Shown one piece after another: positions 23,903 to 31,595 of a stretch of 64,000 nt of DNA. Every line of letters starts with the position of its first letter. Within the stretch, counting starts at the first letter, position 1. The notes under the pieces were generated by a model that worked only from the letters and a program-made list of their open reading frames with translations, did no database searches and was not told the DNA's origin. Source of the stretch: CAWACP01 sp963832965 (GTDB lineage Bacteria; Acidobacteriota; Terriglobia; Bryobacterales; Bryobacteraceae); NCBI GenBank assembly GCA_963832965.1, contig CAWHVW010000003.1, positions 806,001-870,000 on the forward strand. The letters are read 5' to 3'. Both the position numbers and the translations under genes were made by a program.

Positions 23903-24706
23903 ATGTCCGACGAACCCACCACCGGAGCGAGATTCGAGCGTCTGGTCGCGCTGATGGCTCGCCTGCGCGCGCCCGGCGGTTGTCCGTGGGACCACGAGCA
24001 GACCTTCGACACCATCAAGCCCTACACGTTGGAAGAGACCTATGAGGTGCTCGACGCCATCGAACGCCGCGACTGGAGCGGCCTGGCCGAAGAACTCGGC
24101 GACTTCATGCTGCAGGCGGTCTTCTACGCGCAAATGGCGAAGGAAGAAGGGCGCTTCGGCATCGACGATTCGCTGGACGCGATTTGCGAGAAGCTGGTCC
24201 GCCGTCATCCCCACGTCTTCGGAGACGCCGACGCAAAGACCGCCGACGACGTCAAGGTGCGCTGGGACCAGATTAAAGGCGAAGAAAAGAAGCAGCGCGG
24301 CGAGGCGCCAAAGCAGCTTCTGGCCTCCGTGCCGCGCAACATGCCCGCGCTGGTGGAGGCGCAGCAGATCGCGTCCAAAGCCGCCGGCGCCGGCTTCGAC
24401 TGGGATAACATCGACCAGGTGATCGCCAAGCTGCACGAGGAGCTGGACGAGCTGCGCCGCGCGCGCGAAAGCGCCAATCACGCCGAAATCGAGGACGAAC
24501 TGGGCGACATGCTTTTCGTCATCGTCAACATCGCTCGCTTCCTGAAAGTCGACCCCGAACAGGCGCTGCGCGGCACCAACGCGAAGTTCCGCCGGCGCTT
24601 CGGTTATGTGGAGGATCAGCTCACCGGCCGCGGCCGCCAGCTCGCCGATTCGAACGTCACCGAGATGGAAGAGCTCTGGCAGGAGGCCAAGCGGTCCGAT
24701 GGCTGA
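23903..24706 (+). CDS. mazG: Nucleoside triphosphate pyrophosphohydrolase MazG
   Basis: MazG hydrolyses (d)NTPs to monophosphates and pyrophosphate, cleaning the nucleotide pool. From ATG 23903 it has 267 residues with two MazG domains. The first has CPWDHEQTF, EETYEVLDAI and EELGDFMLQAVFYAQ; the second has HEELDELRRAR and EDELGDMLFVIVNIAR (the EExxE/ExxD metal sites). An ATG at 23846 is in frame, but a TACATT -10 at 23866-23871 favours the inner start. It opens a tightly overlapping five-gene run. Confidence 0.93.
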   Translation: MSDEPTTGARFERLVALMARLRAPGGCPWDHEQTFDTIKPYTLEETYEVLDAIERRDWSGLAEELGDFMLQAVFYAQMAKEEGRFGIDDSLDAICEKLVRRHPHVFGDADAKTADDVKVRWDQIKGEEKKQRGEAPKQLLASVPRNMPALVEAQQIASKAAGAGFDWDNIDQVIAKLHEELDELRRARESANHAEIEDELGDMLFVIVNIARFLKVDPEQALRGTNAKFRRRFGYVEDQLTGRGRQLADSNVTEMEELWQEAKRSDG

Positions 24707-25406
24707 GGTGCGCGCGCTCACCGCCCACGACGAGTTCCGTGAGGCGGTGCGGTTGCAGCGCCAGATCTGGGGCTTCGAGGACGTGGACCTTTTGCCGCCT
24801 CGCCTGTTCGTGGTGGCCACGAAAATTGGCGGCATGGTGCTGGGCGCCTTCGATGGCGCCCGCATGGCGGGGTTCTGCATCGCCCTTCCCGCCGTCAAAC
24901 GCGATGGCCTCACCTATCTGCACAGTCACATGCTGGGAGTGCTGCCGGAATATCGCAACGCGGGCGTTGGCCGCGCGCTGAAGCTGGCGCAGCGCGAAGA
25001 AGCGCTGGCCCGCGGGATCGATCTGGTGGAGTGGACCTTCGACCCGCTCGATGCGAAGAACGCATTCTTCAACATCGAGCGGCTGGGCGCCATCGCGCGG
25101 CGCTATGTGCACAATCAGTACGGCATCACTAGCAGTCCTTTGCAGGGAGGGTTGCCCAGCGATCGCTGTGTGGCGGAATGGTGGCTCCGCCTGCCCCGGC
25201 CGCAACCTCAACCGGACAGTGTGCGCGTGCCTGTCCCCGCGAACATGGCGGAGTTGCGCACTGCCGATCCCGCCCGCGCCCGCGCCATCCAAACAGCCAT
25301 CGGCGAAGCCCTCGAACGCGCTTTCGGCGAAGGTCTGGCGGTCATCGGCTTCGAAAGAAGCGGCGAGGCCGGAACCTACTTGTTGGGAAAATGGGAACCG
25401 CAATAG
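24699..25406 (+). CDS. GNAT-family acyltransferase (COG3375-like)
   Basis: The product has 235 residues. AEVRALTAHDEFREAVRLQR at the start, FVVATKIGGMVLGAFDG near residue 45, and the acyl-CoA loop LGVLPEYRNAGVGRALKLAQ near 85-104 show a GNAT fold. DPLDAKNAFFNIERLGAIAR is typical of the COG3375 subgroup, which in other bacteria neighbours N-succinylamino-acid racemase. The gene overlaps mazG by 8 nt and the next gene by 16 nt. Acyl donor (acetyl or succinyl) is not certain. Confidence 0.85.
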   Translation: MAEVRALTAHDEFREAVRLQRQIWGFEDVDLLPPRLFVVATKIGGMVLGAFDGARMAGFCIALPAVKRDGLTYLHSHMLGVLPEYRNAGVGRALKLAQREEALARGIDLVEWTFDPLDAKNAFFNIERLGAIARRYVHNQYGITSSPLQGGLPSDRCVAEWWLRLPRPQPQPDSVRVPVPANMAELRTADPARARAIQTAIGEALERAFGEGLAVIGFERSGEAGTYLLGKWEPQ

Positions 25407-26458
25407 ACCGAATCGTACTGCGCGAGATCCGCATGCCGCTGGTGCATCCTTTCGAGACCAGCTTCGGCCGGACTACGGAGCGCCGCATCATTCTGGTCGA
25501 AGTGAGCGCGGACGGCTTGTCCGGATGGGGCGAAGTCACGTGCGGCGAACACCCGTTCTACAACGAGGAGTGGACCGATTCCGCGTGGCTTATTCTGCGC
25601 GATTACTCGCCGGCCTCCCCCATCCGCGGCCACCACATGGCGCGCGGCGGTCTGGAAGCGGCCCTGTGGGATCTGGACGCGCGCCGCAACGGCGTACCGC
25701 TGTGGAAACAGATCGGCGGGGGAGCGCGCCGCGAAATCCCCTGCGGCGTTTCCATTGGCATTCAGGATTCCATCGACGAGCTGCTGCGTAAAATCGACAC
25801 GGAAGTGGCCGCCGGGTACCAGCGCATCAAGATCAAGATCAAGCCCGGCTGGGACGTACTCGCTGTGGGCGAAGTCCGCAAGCGCTTCCCGCGGATCTGC
25901 CTGATGGCCGACGCCAACTCCGCCTACACGCTCGCCGACGCCGATCATTTGCGCCGGCTCGACGAGTTCTACCTGATGATGATCGAGCAACCGCTGGCGC
26001 ACGACGACATCATCGACCATGCCGAACTGCAGGCGAAGCTGGCCACGCCCGTTTGTCTCGATGAATCCATCCGCTCCGCGCACCACGCCGAACAGGCCAT
26101 CCGCCTGCGCGCCTGTCACATCATCAACATCAAGCTCGGCCGCGTGGGCGGGTTCGCGGAGGCGCGCCGCATCCACGACGTTGCGGTGGCGGCCGGAATT
26201 CCGGTGTGGTGCGGCGGCATGCTGGAATCGGGCATCGGCCGCGCTCATAACATCGCGCTCTCCACGCTGCCCGGTTTCACGCTGCCTGGCGACGTCTCCG
26301 CCAGCAGCCGTTACTGGACGCGCGACATCGTAACGCCGCCGGTGGAGGTAACCGCCGGAGGAACCATCGTGGTGCGTGACGGCCCCGGCTTCGGATACGA
26401 AATCGACCACGAGTATCTGGACCGCATCACCGTCCGCCAGGAAGTCATCACCCGATGA
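25391..26458 (+). CDS. Enolase-superfamily N-succinylamino acid racemase / o-succinylbenzoate synthase
   Basis: The product has 355 residues. Catalytic and metal residues of the MLE subgroup are visible: RIKIKIKPGWD (KxK acid/base), MADANSAY, IEQPLAHDD, VCLDESIRSA and INIKLGRVGG. This is the NSAR/OSBS signature; such enzymes make o-succinylbenzoate for menaquinone, racemise N-acylamino acids, or do both. The adjacent GNAT gene favours amino-acid acylation plus racemisation, while the lack of other men genes here argues weakly against a pure MenC role. It overlaps the EamA gene by 4 nt. Confidence 0.85.
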   Translation: MGTAIDRIVLREIRMPLVHPFETSFGRTTERRIILVEVSADGLSGWGEVTCGEHPFYNEEWTDSAWLILRDYSPASPIRGHHMARGGLEAALWDLDARRNGVPLWKQIGGGARREIPCGVSIGIQDSIDELLRKIDTEVAAGYQRIKIKIKPGWDVLAVGEVRKRFPRICLMADANSAYTLADADHLRRLDEFYLMMIEQPLAHDDIIDHAELQAKLATPVCLDESIRSAHHAEQAIRLRACHIINIKLGRVGGFAEARRIHDVAVAAGIPVWCGGMLESGIGRAHNIALSTLPGFTLPGDVSASSRYWTRDIVTPPVEVTAGGTIVVRDGPGFGYEIDHEYLDRITVRQEVITR

Positions 26459-27327
26459 GGCTCTACTCGCTCATCGGCGCGATGGTGATGTTCTTCTCGC
26501 TGAACTACATCGTTGCCCGGTTCGCGTTACGCGAATTCCCGCCCATGCAGTTGACGGCCATGCGGACGGCCATCGCGGCGGTGATCCTGACCGCCATCTG
26601 GACCGGTTCGACGTGGGGCAGCGCCATGCGCTGCCTGACCAGACTGTCTCGCACCGACCTGCTCGCGCTCGCCCTGATGGGCATCTTCGGCATCACGCTC
26701 AACCAGCTCTTGGTCGCCTACGGAATCAATCGCACCAGCGTGGCGCACGCATCCATTCTCAGCGCGCTGGCGCCCATCATGGTTCTGCTGATTGCGGCGC
26801 TCATCGGCCAGGAGCGCATCACCCTGAACAAGCTCGCCGGAATGCTCGTCGCCATGGGCGGCATCGTGGTGCTGCAAATGGATTCAGGCAAACACGCCAT
26901 CGCCACGCTGGGCGGCGACATCATCATTCTCCTCAGCGCCCTGGCCATCGCGCTCTACAGCGTCATCGGGAAGCGCGTAACCGCGCGGCAGGACATCATC
27001 ACCGTGAATGCCGTCTCCTACATCGCCGGGTTGATCGCGCTTCTGCCTCTGCTCCCGCCGCCGCACGGTTTCTCCTACGCCGCCGTGAGCACCCGGGGCT
27101 GGCTGAGCCTGCTGTATATGGCGGTGTTCCCGTCGGTGCTCGGCTATCTTATCTACTGTTATGCGCTGACGAAAATGCCCGCGTCCCGCGTCTCCGCGTT
27201 TTCCTATCTGCAGCCGCTGCTGGCCACCATCTGCGCCGTTCCCATGCTGGGCGAACCGGTAACCGGAACGCTGGCGGGTGGCGGCGCTCTGGTGCTGGTG
27301 GGCGTCTACGTGACGGAGCGCGGCTGA
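26455..27327 (+). CDS. EamA/DMT-family transporter
   Basis: The product has 290 residues and about ten transmembrane helices in two EamA repeats. The first starts MVMFFSLNYIVARFALREFP and ends near residue 138; the second begins near 150 with IILLSALAIALYSVIGKR. DMT proteins export amino acids or metabolites. It is joined by an ATGA overlap to the racemase gene and by a 1-nt overlap (TGATG) to the MFS gene, which suggests it moves a product of the racemase/acyltransferase pair. That link is inference. Confidence 0.88.
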   Translation: MRLYSLIGAMVMFFSLNYIVARFALREFPPMQLTAMRTAIAAVILTAIWTGSTWGSAMRCLTRLSRTDLLALALMGIFGITLNQLLVAYGINRTSVAHASILSALAPIMVLLIAALIGQERITLNKLAGMLVAMGGIVVLQMDSGKHAIATLGGDIIILLSALAIALYSVIGKRVTARQDIITVNAVSYIAGLIALLPLLPPPHGFSYAAVSTRGWLSLLYMAVFPSVLGYLIYCYALTKMPASRVSAFSYLQPLLATICAVPMLGEPVTGTLAGGGALVLVGVYVTERG

Positions 27328-28622
27328 TGCGCGAGTTCTTTCAGCTTCTGGCGCGCAACCGGAACTATCGCTACACCTGGATGGGCCAGATCGTCAGCGA
27401 GATTGGCGATCACTTCAACAACATCGCCGTCTTCGCCCTGGCCATGGCGCTCACCAGATCCGGGCTGGTGGTCACCGGCATCATGCTGGCGCGCGCCATC
27501 CCCGCCATCACCATGGGCCCGCTTGCCGGCGTCCTGCTCGACCGTTTCGACCGCAAGCGCATCATGATCGCCAGCGACCTGATTCGCGCCGTGGTCGCCT
27601 TGGGCTTTATTCTCACGCTCACCGGCCACCGCATCTGGCTCCTCTACCTGTTCAGCGCCCTGCTCATGGTGGCCTCGCCTTTTTTCACCGCCGGGCGCTC
27701 GGCGATTCTACCCACCATCGCCAGCCGCGAGGAACTGCACACCGCCAACGCGCTCACCCAGACCACCCAGTGGAGCACTCTGGTTGTCGGAACTTTTCTG
27801 GGCGCCACCGTCCTCGCCATCGGCTACAAATGGGCCTTCGTCTTCAACGCGCTCTCGTTCGTTTTTTCGGCGTGGGCCATTTCCAACCTGCGCGCGCCGA
27901 AACAGCAGGGTTTCCGCGCCGAACGCAAAGACCTCACCGAGGCCGAAGTGGTGCGGCCGTGGCACGAGTATCGCGAAGGTCTGCGCTATATGCGTTCGGT
28001 GCCGCTGGTGTTCGCGATTGTGCTGCTGGCGGTTGGCTGGGCCTCCGGAGGGGGCGCGGCGCAAATCCTGTTCACGCTGTTCGGAGAGATCGTATTCAAC
28101 CGCGGCGCGGCGGGCATCGGCATCATCTGGGGCTTCGCGGGCATCGGATTGCTGGTGGGCGGCGCCTTCGGCCACTGGCTCGGCAAACGCTTGTCCTTCG
28201 CCGGCTACAAGCTCACCATCTTCATCGGCTATATCCTGCACGGCGGCGCTTATGTTTTGTTCAGCCAGATGCAGCGGTTTGACATGGCTCTGCTGTTCAT
28301 CATGTTCTCCCGCGCCGCCATCGCCGTGAATTCGGTGTTGAACTATTCCTACTTGCTGCGTTACGTCGACAATCAGTATCGCGGCCGCGTCTTCGCCACC
28401 ATGGAGTCGCTCACGTGGAGCACCATGATGCTTTCCATGACCGCCGCGGGGATTGCCTCCACGCAGTACAGTCCGCGGACCATCGGCGCGGTGGCCGGCG
28501 TGCTTAGCTCCTGCACCGCGATTTTCTGGGGCTGGGCCAACTGGACCGGCCGGCTGCGCCAACCGGAGCCGGTGGGAATCGACGCCCGCGAAGTGGAAGT
28601 CCACGGCGACCCGGTAGGCTAA
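27327..28622 (+). CDS. MFS transporter (MFS_3, enterobactin-exporter-like)
   Basis: The product has 431 residues. YTWMGQIVSEIGDHFNNIAV in TM1, GPLAGVLLDRFDRKRIMIAS (motif A) near residue 60 and a second half from about 225 identify an MFS_3-type exporter. The ATG at 27327 overlaps the EamA stop. The frame stays open almost 1 kb upstream but overlaps real genes there. It is the last gene of the mazG-GNAT-racemase-EamA-MFS run and is followed by a terminator-like hairpin. Confidence 0.87.
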   Translation: MREFFQLLARNRNYRYTWMGQIVSEIGDHFNNIAVFALAMALTRSGLVVTGIMLARAIPAITMGPLAGVLLDRFDRKRIMIASDLIRAVVALGFILTLTGHRIWLLYLFSALLMVASPFFTAGRSAILPTIASREELHTANALTQTTQWSTLVVGTFLGATVLAIGYKWAFVFNALSFVFSAWAISNLRAPKQQGFRAERKDLTEAEVVRPWHEYREGLRYMRSVPLVFAIVLLAVGWASGGGAAQILFTLFGEIVFNRGAAGIGIIWGFAGIGLLVGGAFGHWLGKRLSFAGYKLTIFIGYILHGGAYVLFSQMQRFDMALLFIMFSRAAIAVNSVLNYSYLLRYVDNQYRGRVFATMESLTWSTMMLSMTAAGIASTQYSPRTIGAVAGVLSSCTAIFWGWANWTGRLRQPEPVGIDAREVEVHGDPVG

Positions 28623-28626
28623 GGAA

Positions 28627-28653
28627 GGGACACGCGGCGTCTGCCGCGTTTTT
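28627..28653 (+). terminator. Family-C hairpin acting as rho-independent terminator
   Basis: ACGCGGC (28632-28638), loop GTCT and GCCGCGT (28643-28649) are followed by a T run, 9 nt after the MFS stop codon. The framework GGGACACGCGG is the family-C repeat, so a dispersed repeat appears to serve as the operon's terminator. Confidence 0.7.
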
Positions 28654-28674
28654 GCTAACTTGAATCAGAACGTG

Positions 28675-28827
28675 GTGAACAAAGAACAAGCCCCACAGGA
28701 AGCCCCGATCGATCCGGAGATGCTCGCCAGCATCGACGCTGCTCGTGCCAATCCTTCCTCCGGCATTCCGCATGCCGAAATGCTCCGGGAGTTCGGACTC
28801 CTGGATCATCCCCGGACCCCTGAGTAA
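28675..28827 (+). CDS. Small 50-residue protein, possibly orphan antitoxin-like
   Basis: A frame from GTG 28675 (alternatives GTG 28672, TTG 28660) encodes 50 residues including EAPIDPEMLASIDAARANPS and IPHAEMLREFGLLDH. The helix-turn pattern resembles the C-terminal toxin-binding part of small RHH/Phd-type antitoxins, but the DNA-binding half is missing and no toxin gene follows. It lies between the terminator and the dinB-like gene. It could be non-coding; moderate-low confidence. Confidence 0.35.
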   Translation: MNKEQAPQEAPIDPEMLASIDAARANPSSGIPHAEMLREFGLLDHPRTPE

Positions 28828-28877
28828 AACACCCTGGATACCATTCTTGTCGAAACCCGCCAGGGCATACTGTGTCT

Positions 28878-29414
28878 ATGGTCCGATTGCAGACGACTCT
28901 CGATATGTGGAAGGCCATCCGCGAGGACACCGCCCGGGCGGTGGAAGAGATGCCGCCCGAAGCATTCGATTTCCGGCCGGCCGAGGACGTCATGACCTTC
29001 CGCGAAATCGCGCGGCACATCCTGAACGCGGGACACGGCATGACCGGTGTCCTGCTGGAGGGGACCACCAACCTCGCCGTCCCCGAATTTCGCGACATGT
29101 TGAAGAAGCACTCCACCGGGCTTCCGCCCCAGGCGGCCCCACTCGAACTCGCCGCCGCCCTGCGCCAGGCTATGGACGAACGCATTGCCGAGCTCCGCGG
29201 CCGGGACGCATCATTCTACGCCGAGGAGATCACCCGCTTCGACGGCCTGCGCGTCACCCGTTTGGAGATGCTGCAAACCATTAAGGAACATGAACTCACC
29301 CACCGTTCGCAACTTTTCATGTATCTTCGTTTGAAGGGGGTGGTTCCGCCCACCACGCGTCGGCGCGAACTGGCCGCGAAGCAGGCCGCCGGCCAGGCTC
29401 AGTCCCGTTCCTGA
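28878..29414 (+). CDS. DinB-family four-helix protein
   Basis: The product has 178 residues. LQTTLDMWKAIREDTARAVE, FREIARHILNAGHGMTGVLL and LQTIKEHELTHRSQLFMYLR carry the spaced histidines of the DinB/YfiT metal-binding four-helix bundle, often a thiol-dependent transferase. The function of this member is unknown. A CATACT hexamer lies 6 nt before the ATG and no Shine-Dalgarno is visible, fitting a leaderless transcript. A GTG 6 nt upstream is in frame. Confidence 0.82.
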   Translation: MVRLQTTLDMWKAIREDTARAVEEMPPEAFDFRPAEDVMTFREIARHILNAGHGMTGVLLEGTTNLAVPEFRDMLKKHSTGLPPQAAPLELAAALRQAMDERIAELRGRDASFYAEEITRFDGLRVTRLEMLQTIKEHELTHRSQLFMYLRLKGVVPPTTRRRELAAKQAAGQAQSRS

Positions 29415-29487
29415 GCGCCGCGGAGCCGGAGATTTTGGTACATCAAAGAAGGGAAGGACAGGACGTTCCTGGGAGGGAAGAAGCTAC

Positions 29488-29739
29488 ATGGTGAACTGCC
29501 CCGTCTGTGACGCAGCGATCGACGTCGAGGAAGATGAACTGGACGAAGGCGAAGCCGTCTCCTGCGACGAGTGCGGCGCCACGTTGAACGTAGTCAGCAC
29601 CGATCCCCTCGAACTCGCGCCCGGAGTGGATGACGACGAGGACGAGGACGAAGAGGACGAGGACATAAGTTTCGACGAGGACGACGAAGACGAGGATGAA
29701 GAGGAGGATGAGGACGACGAGGAAGAGGAGTGGAAGTAG
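29488..29739 (+). CDS. LysW-like zinc-binding carrier protein with very acidic tail
   Basis: The product has 83 residues. MVNCPVCDAAIDVEEDELDE then EAVSCDECGATLNVVSTDPL matches LysW, the amino-group carrier of lysine/arginine synthesis, with a four-Cys zinc site (CPVC, CDEC). LysW proteins are about 54 residues and end in a Glu that carries the substrate; here the tail is stretched by about 30 Asp/Glu residues and ends EEEEWK, with Lys last. No lysX, argX or lysZ gene is nearby. It may be a carrier with a changed terminus or a zinc ribbon with another role. GGGAGGGAAG lies upstream. Confidence 0.8.
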   Translation: MVNCPVCDAAIDVEEDELDEGEAVSCDECGATLNVVSTDPLELAPGVDDDEDEDEEDEDISFDEDDEDEDEEEDEDDEEEEWK

Positions 29740-30103
29740 CGGCCTGCGCGCGGCGCTGATCCTGCTGACCCTTTGCGCTCTGTCCGCTCGCGACAAGAAG
29801 GCCGCCGAGCCGTACGCGATCGTTAGCGGCACGGTCTTTCACGAGCCCGGTCTGGCATTGCCCGGCGCGGATGTCACCATCACTCCGGAGCTTGCCGACG
29901 GATCGCAGTTGAAGCTGAAGATCACCCGGGCGATCTCCGATGACCGCGGCGAATTTGCGTTCCGGGTGCCCGCGACGCCTGCTAAGTATAAGGTGAAGGC
30001 CTCGGCAAAGGGGTTTCAGGCCGACGTACAGACGGCCGAAGTCACCGGGGAAGGCGAACGCGTGGACGTAACTTTTCTGCTGGAAACCGAATCCAAACCT
30101 TAG
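29696..30103 (+). CDS. Secreted carboxypeptidase-regulatory-like (CNA-B-like) domain protein
   Basis: The product has up to 135 residues. A strongly basic N-terminus (MKRRMRTTRKRS) leads to a hydrophobic signal (LRAALILLTLCALSA) and a beta-sandwich with GTVFHEPGLALPGADVTITP and DDRGEFAFRVPATPAKYKVK. The first 44 nt overlap the LysW-like gene in another frame, so its Arg/Lys codons are the same DNA as that gene's Asp/Glu codons. ATGs at 29696 and 29708 are both possible. The next gene begins on the base after its stop. Confidence 0.65.
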   Translation: MKRRMRTTRKRSGSSGLRAALILLTLCALSARDKKAAEPYAIVSGTVFHEPGLALPGADVTITPELADGSQLKLKITRAISDDRGEFAFRVPATPAKYKVKASAKGFQADVQTAEVTGEGERVDVTFLLETESKP

Positions 30104-30451
30104 ATGGTTCTGAAGTTTTTTGCGGCCTTGCTCGCCTGCGCGGCCTTCGCGGCCGGTCAAAACTCGGACACCGGCACGCGAACGGTCGAAGGCGTAGTCA
30201 CCGCGGAATCCCATCCGGTGAGCGGGGCCACCGTGCAATTGAACGACACCAGAACTCTCCAGATCCGCAGCTTTATCACGAAAGATGACGGCGTTTACCA
30301 CTTCGCCGGCCTGAGCACGAACGACGAGTACGAAATCCGCGCCGAGCACGATGGATTGGCCAGCGGCACAAAACGGCTCAACGTGTTCAACCGGCACAAG
30401 GTGGCGAAAATCGACCTCAAGCTGGATGATCGGCTCAAGCTGGACAAGTAA
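30104..30451 (+). CDS. Secreted carboxypeptidase-regulatory-like domain protein
   Basis: The product has 115 residues. A signal peptide (LKFFAALLACAAFAAGQ) precedes one CarboxypepD_reg-type domain with VEGVVTAESHPVSGATVQLN and KDDGVYHFAGLSTNDEYEIR. It directly abuts the previous gene of the same kind and is probably its co-transcribed relative. Such single-domain exported proteins are common in acidobacteria; their binding partner is unknown. Confidence 0.75.
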   Translation: MVLKFFAALLACAAFAAGQNSDTGTRTVEGVVTAESHPVSGATVQLNDTRTLQIRSFITKDDGVYHFAGLSTNDEYEIRAEHDGLASGTKRLNVFNRHKVAKIDLKLDDRLKLDK

Positions 30452-30457
30452 ACGGCA

Positions 30458-31480
30458 TCAACCCAGAAACTCCCGCCAGGCGCGAAACGCCCGCCGGTTA
30501 TAGCTCTCCAGCGCGCGCAGCCCCTTGCGCGGGGCGGATTTGTCGGCCAGCAGCTTCAGCCCGATTCTGGCGACGTCGCTGACATCGTCCACGCGCGCCT
30601 TCCAGCTATCGGGCGCCCAGTCAATCGCCTCGGAAACCACCGACGGCACTCCTTCGGCGACCCCATCCGCCGTCACCACGTTGAAAGTCTCGGTGTAACT
30701 GGGCTGCAGCAGGAGATGCATGGAGCGTACCGTCTGCCGGAATTGCGGCCAGCTCTGCCAGCCGCTTTCCACGAAGCGAATGTGCCGTACGCCCTGGATC
30801 ATTTGCCGGATGGCCTCCGCCGCGGAGCCCCCACCCTCGTTCCGGCCCGCGGACATCCACAACTCGGCATCGGTCCGCAGCGCCGCCGCGATCTGCACCG
30901 CCGCGCCCGCCGCGGTCATGAAGTTCTTCAAGGGACGGGTTGCGCCGAACGCGCCCACGCGCAGTGTGCCGCCGCTGAACGGCGCCCGCGGAATCCGCGC
31001 GCAATGGTCCAGATAATACAAATTGGGCAGCCACGTGGAAGGCACTCCGTAAGCGTCCGTCAGCCAGGTGGCCAGCCGCCGGTTGTTGGCGGCCACGCGG
31101 AAGTTCCAGTTGGTCCTTTCCAGATCGGTTCCTTCCCGCACCAGCCGGACCGCGTTCGGGTCCGCCTGCAGGAAGCCGAGATTCGAGTGGCAGTTCACCG
31201 CGAATTGCGTGTTGGGGAACCCGGCAACCATCCCGGCCAGTTCCAGCGTGGGTATCCAGGGAGCGGAGACCACTACATGGGTCACCGCGGCGCTGCCGCG
31301 CGCGCCGGCCATCCGTTCGCCCAGTTCCCGTGCGTTTCCAATGGGCCACACCTCCGCCTCCACGCCCGCCGAACGCAGGAATTTGGCCGAGTTCATGGCG
31401 GTGACGCCGAGGCCAATATGGCTTATGTTGCGGTTCGCCGCGAGGTTGCGGTACGCCAGGACGACTCGTTTGTGGTCCAC
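30458..31480 (-). CDS. GT-B family glycosyltransferase
   Basis: The product has 340 residues from a GTG at 31480 with AAGGA 6 nt upstream. An N-terminal acceptor domain has NISHIGLGVTAMNSAKFLRS; a C-terminal nucleotide-sugar domain has LRVGAFGATRPLKNFMTAA near residue 195 and the EX7E-like PSYTETFNVVTADGVAEGVP near 280. An ATG at 31555 is in frame but lacks a ribosome-binding site. It is divergent from the phosphomannomutase gene, consistent with a polysaccharide role. The sugar is unknown. Confidence 0.75.
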   Translation of the reverse strand: MDHKRVVLAYRNLAANRNISHIGLGVTAMNSAKFLRSAGVEAEVWPIGNARELGERMAGARGSAAVTHVVVSAPWIPTLELAGMVAGFPNTQFAVNCHSNLGFLQADPNAVRLVREGTDLERTNWNFRVAANNRRLATWLTDAYGVPSTWLPNLYYLDHCARIPRAPFSGGTLRVGAFGATRPLKNFMTAAGAAVQIAAALRTDAELWMSAGRNEGGGSAAEAIRQMIQGVRHIRFVESGWQSWPQFRQTVRSMHLLLQPSYTETFNVVTADGVAEGVPSVVSEAIDWAPDSWKARVDDVSDVARIGLKLLADKSAPRKGLRALESYNRRAFRAWREFLG

Positions 31481-31583
31481 ATGAAATCCTTCCGTGCACC
31501 AGATTAGACCGGCGCGTCCCGTGGCCGCCGTTACCACGCGGAAAAGTCGCCGCATTCTCGCTGTGACCGCCCTGGTGGGCAAG

Positions 31584-31589
31584 TAAAAT
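31584..31589 (+). promoter_or_regulatory. -10 box of the phosphomannomutase gene (leaderless type)
   Basis: TAAAAT lies 6 nt before the ATG at 31596. The intervening GAGGT is too close to act as a Shine-Dalgarno, so initiation probably occurs on a leaderless mRNA. Confidence 0.45.
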
Positions 31590-31595
31590 CGAGGT

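Noticed and set aside
26376..27326. Long N-terminal extension of the MFS exporter
   Set aside because: It overlaps the racemase and EamA genes in another frame and lacks membrane character; the ATG at 27327 fits the coupled gene run.
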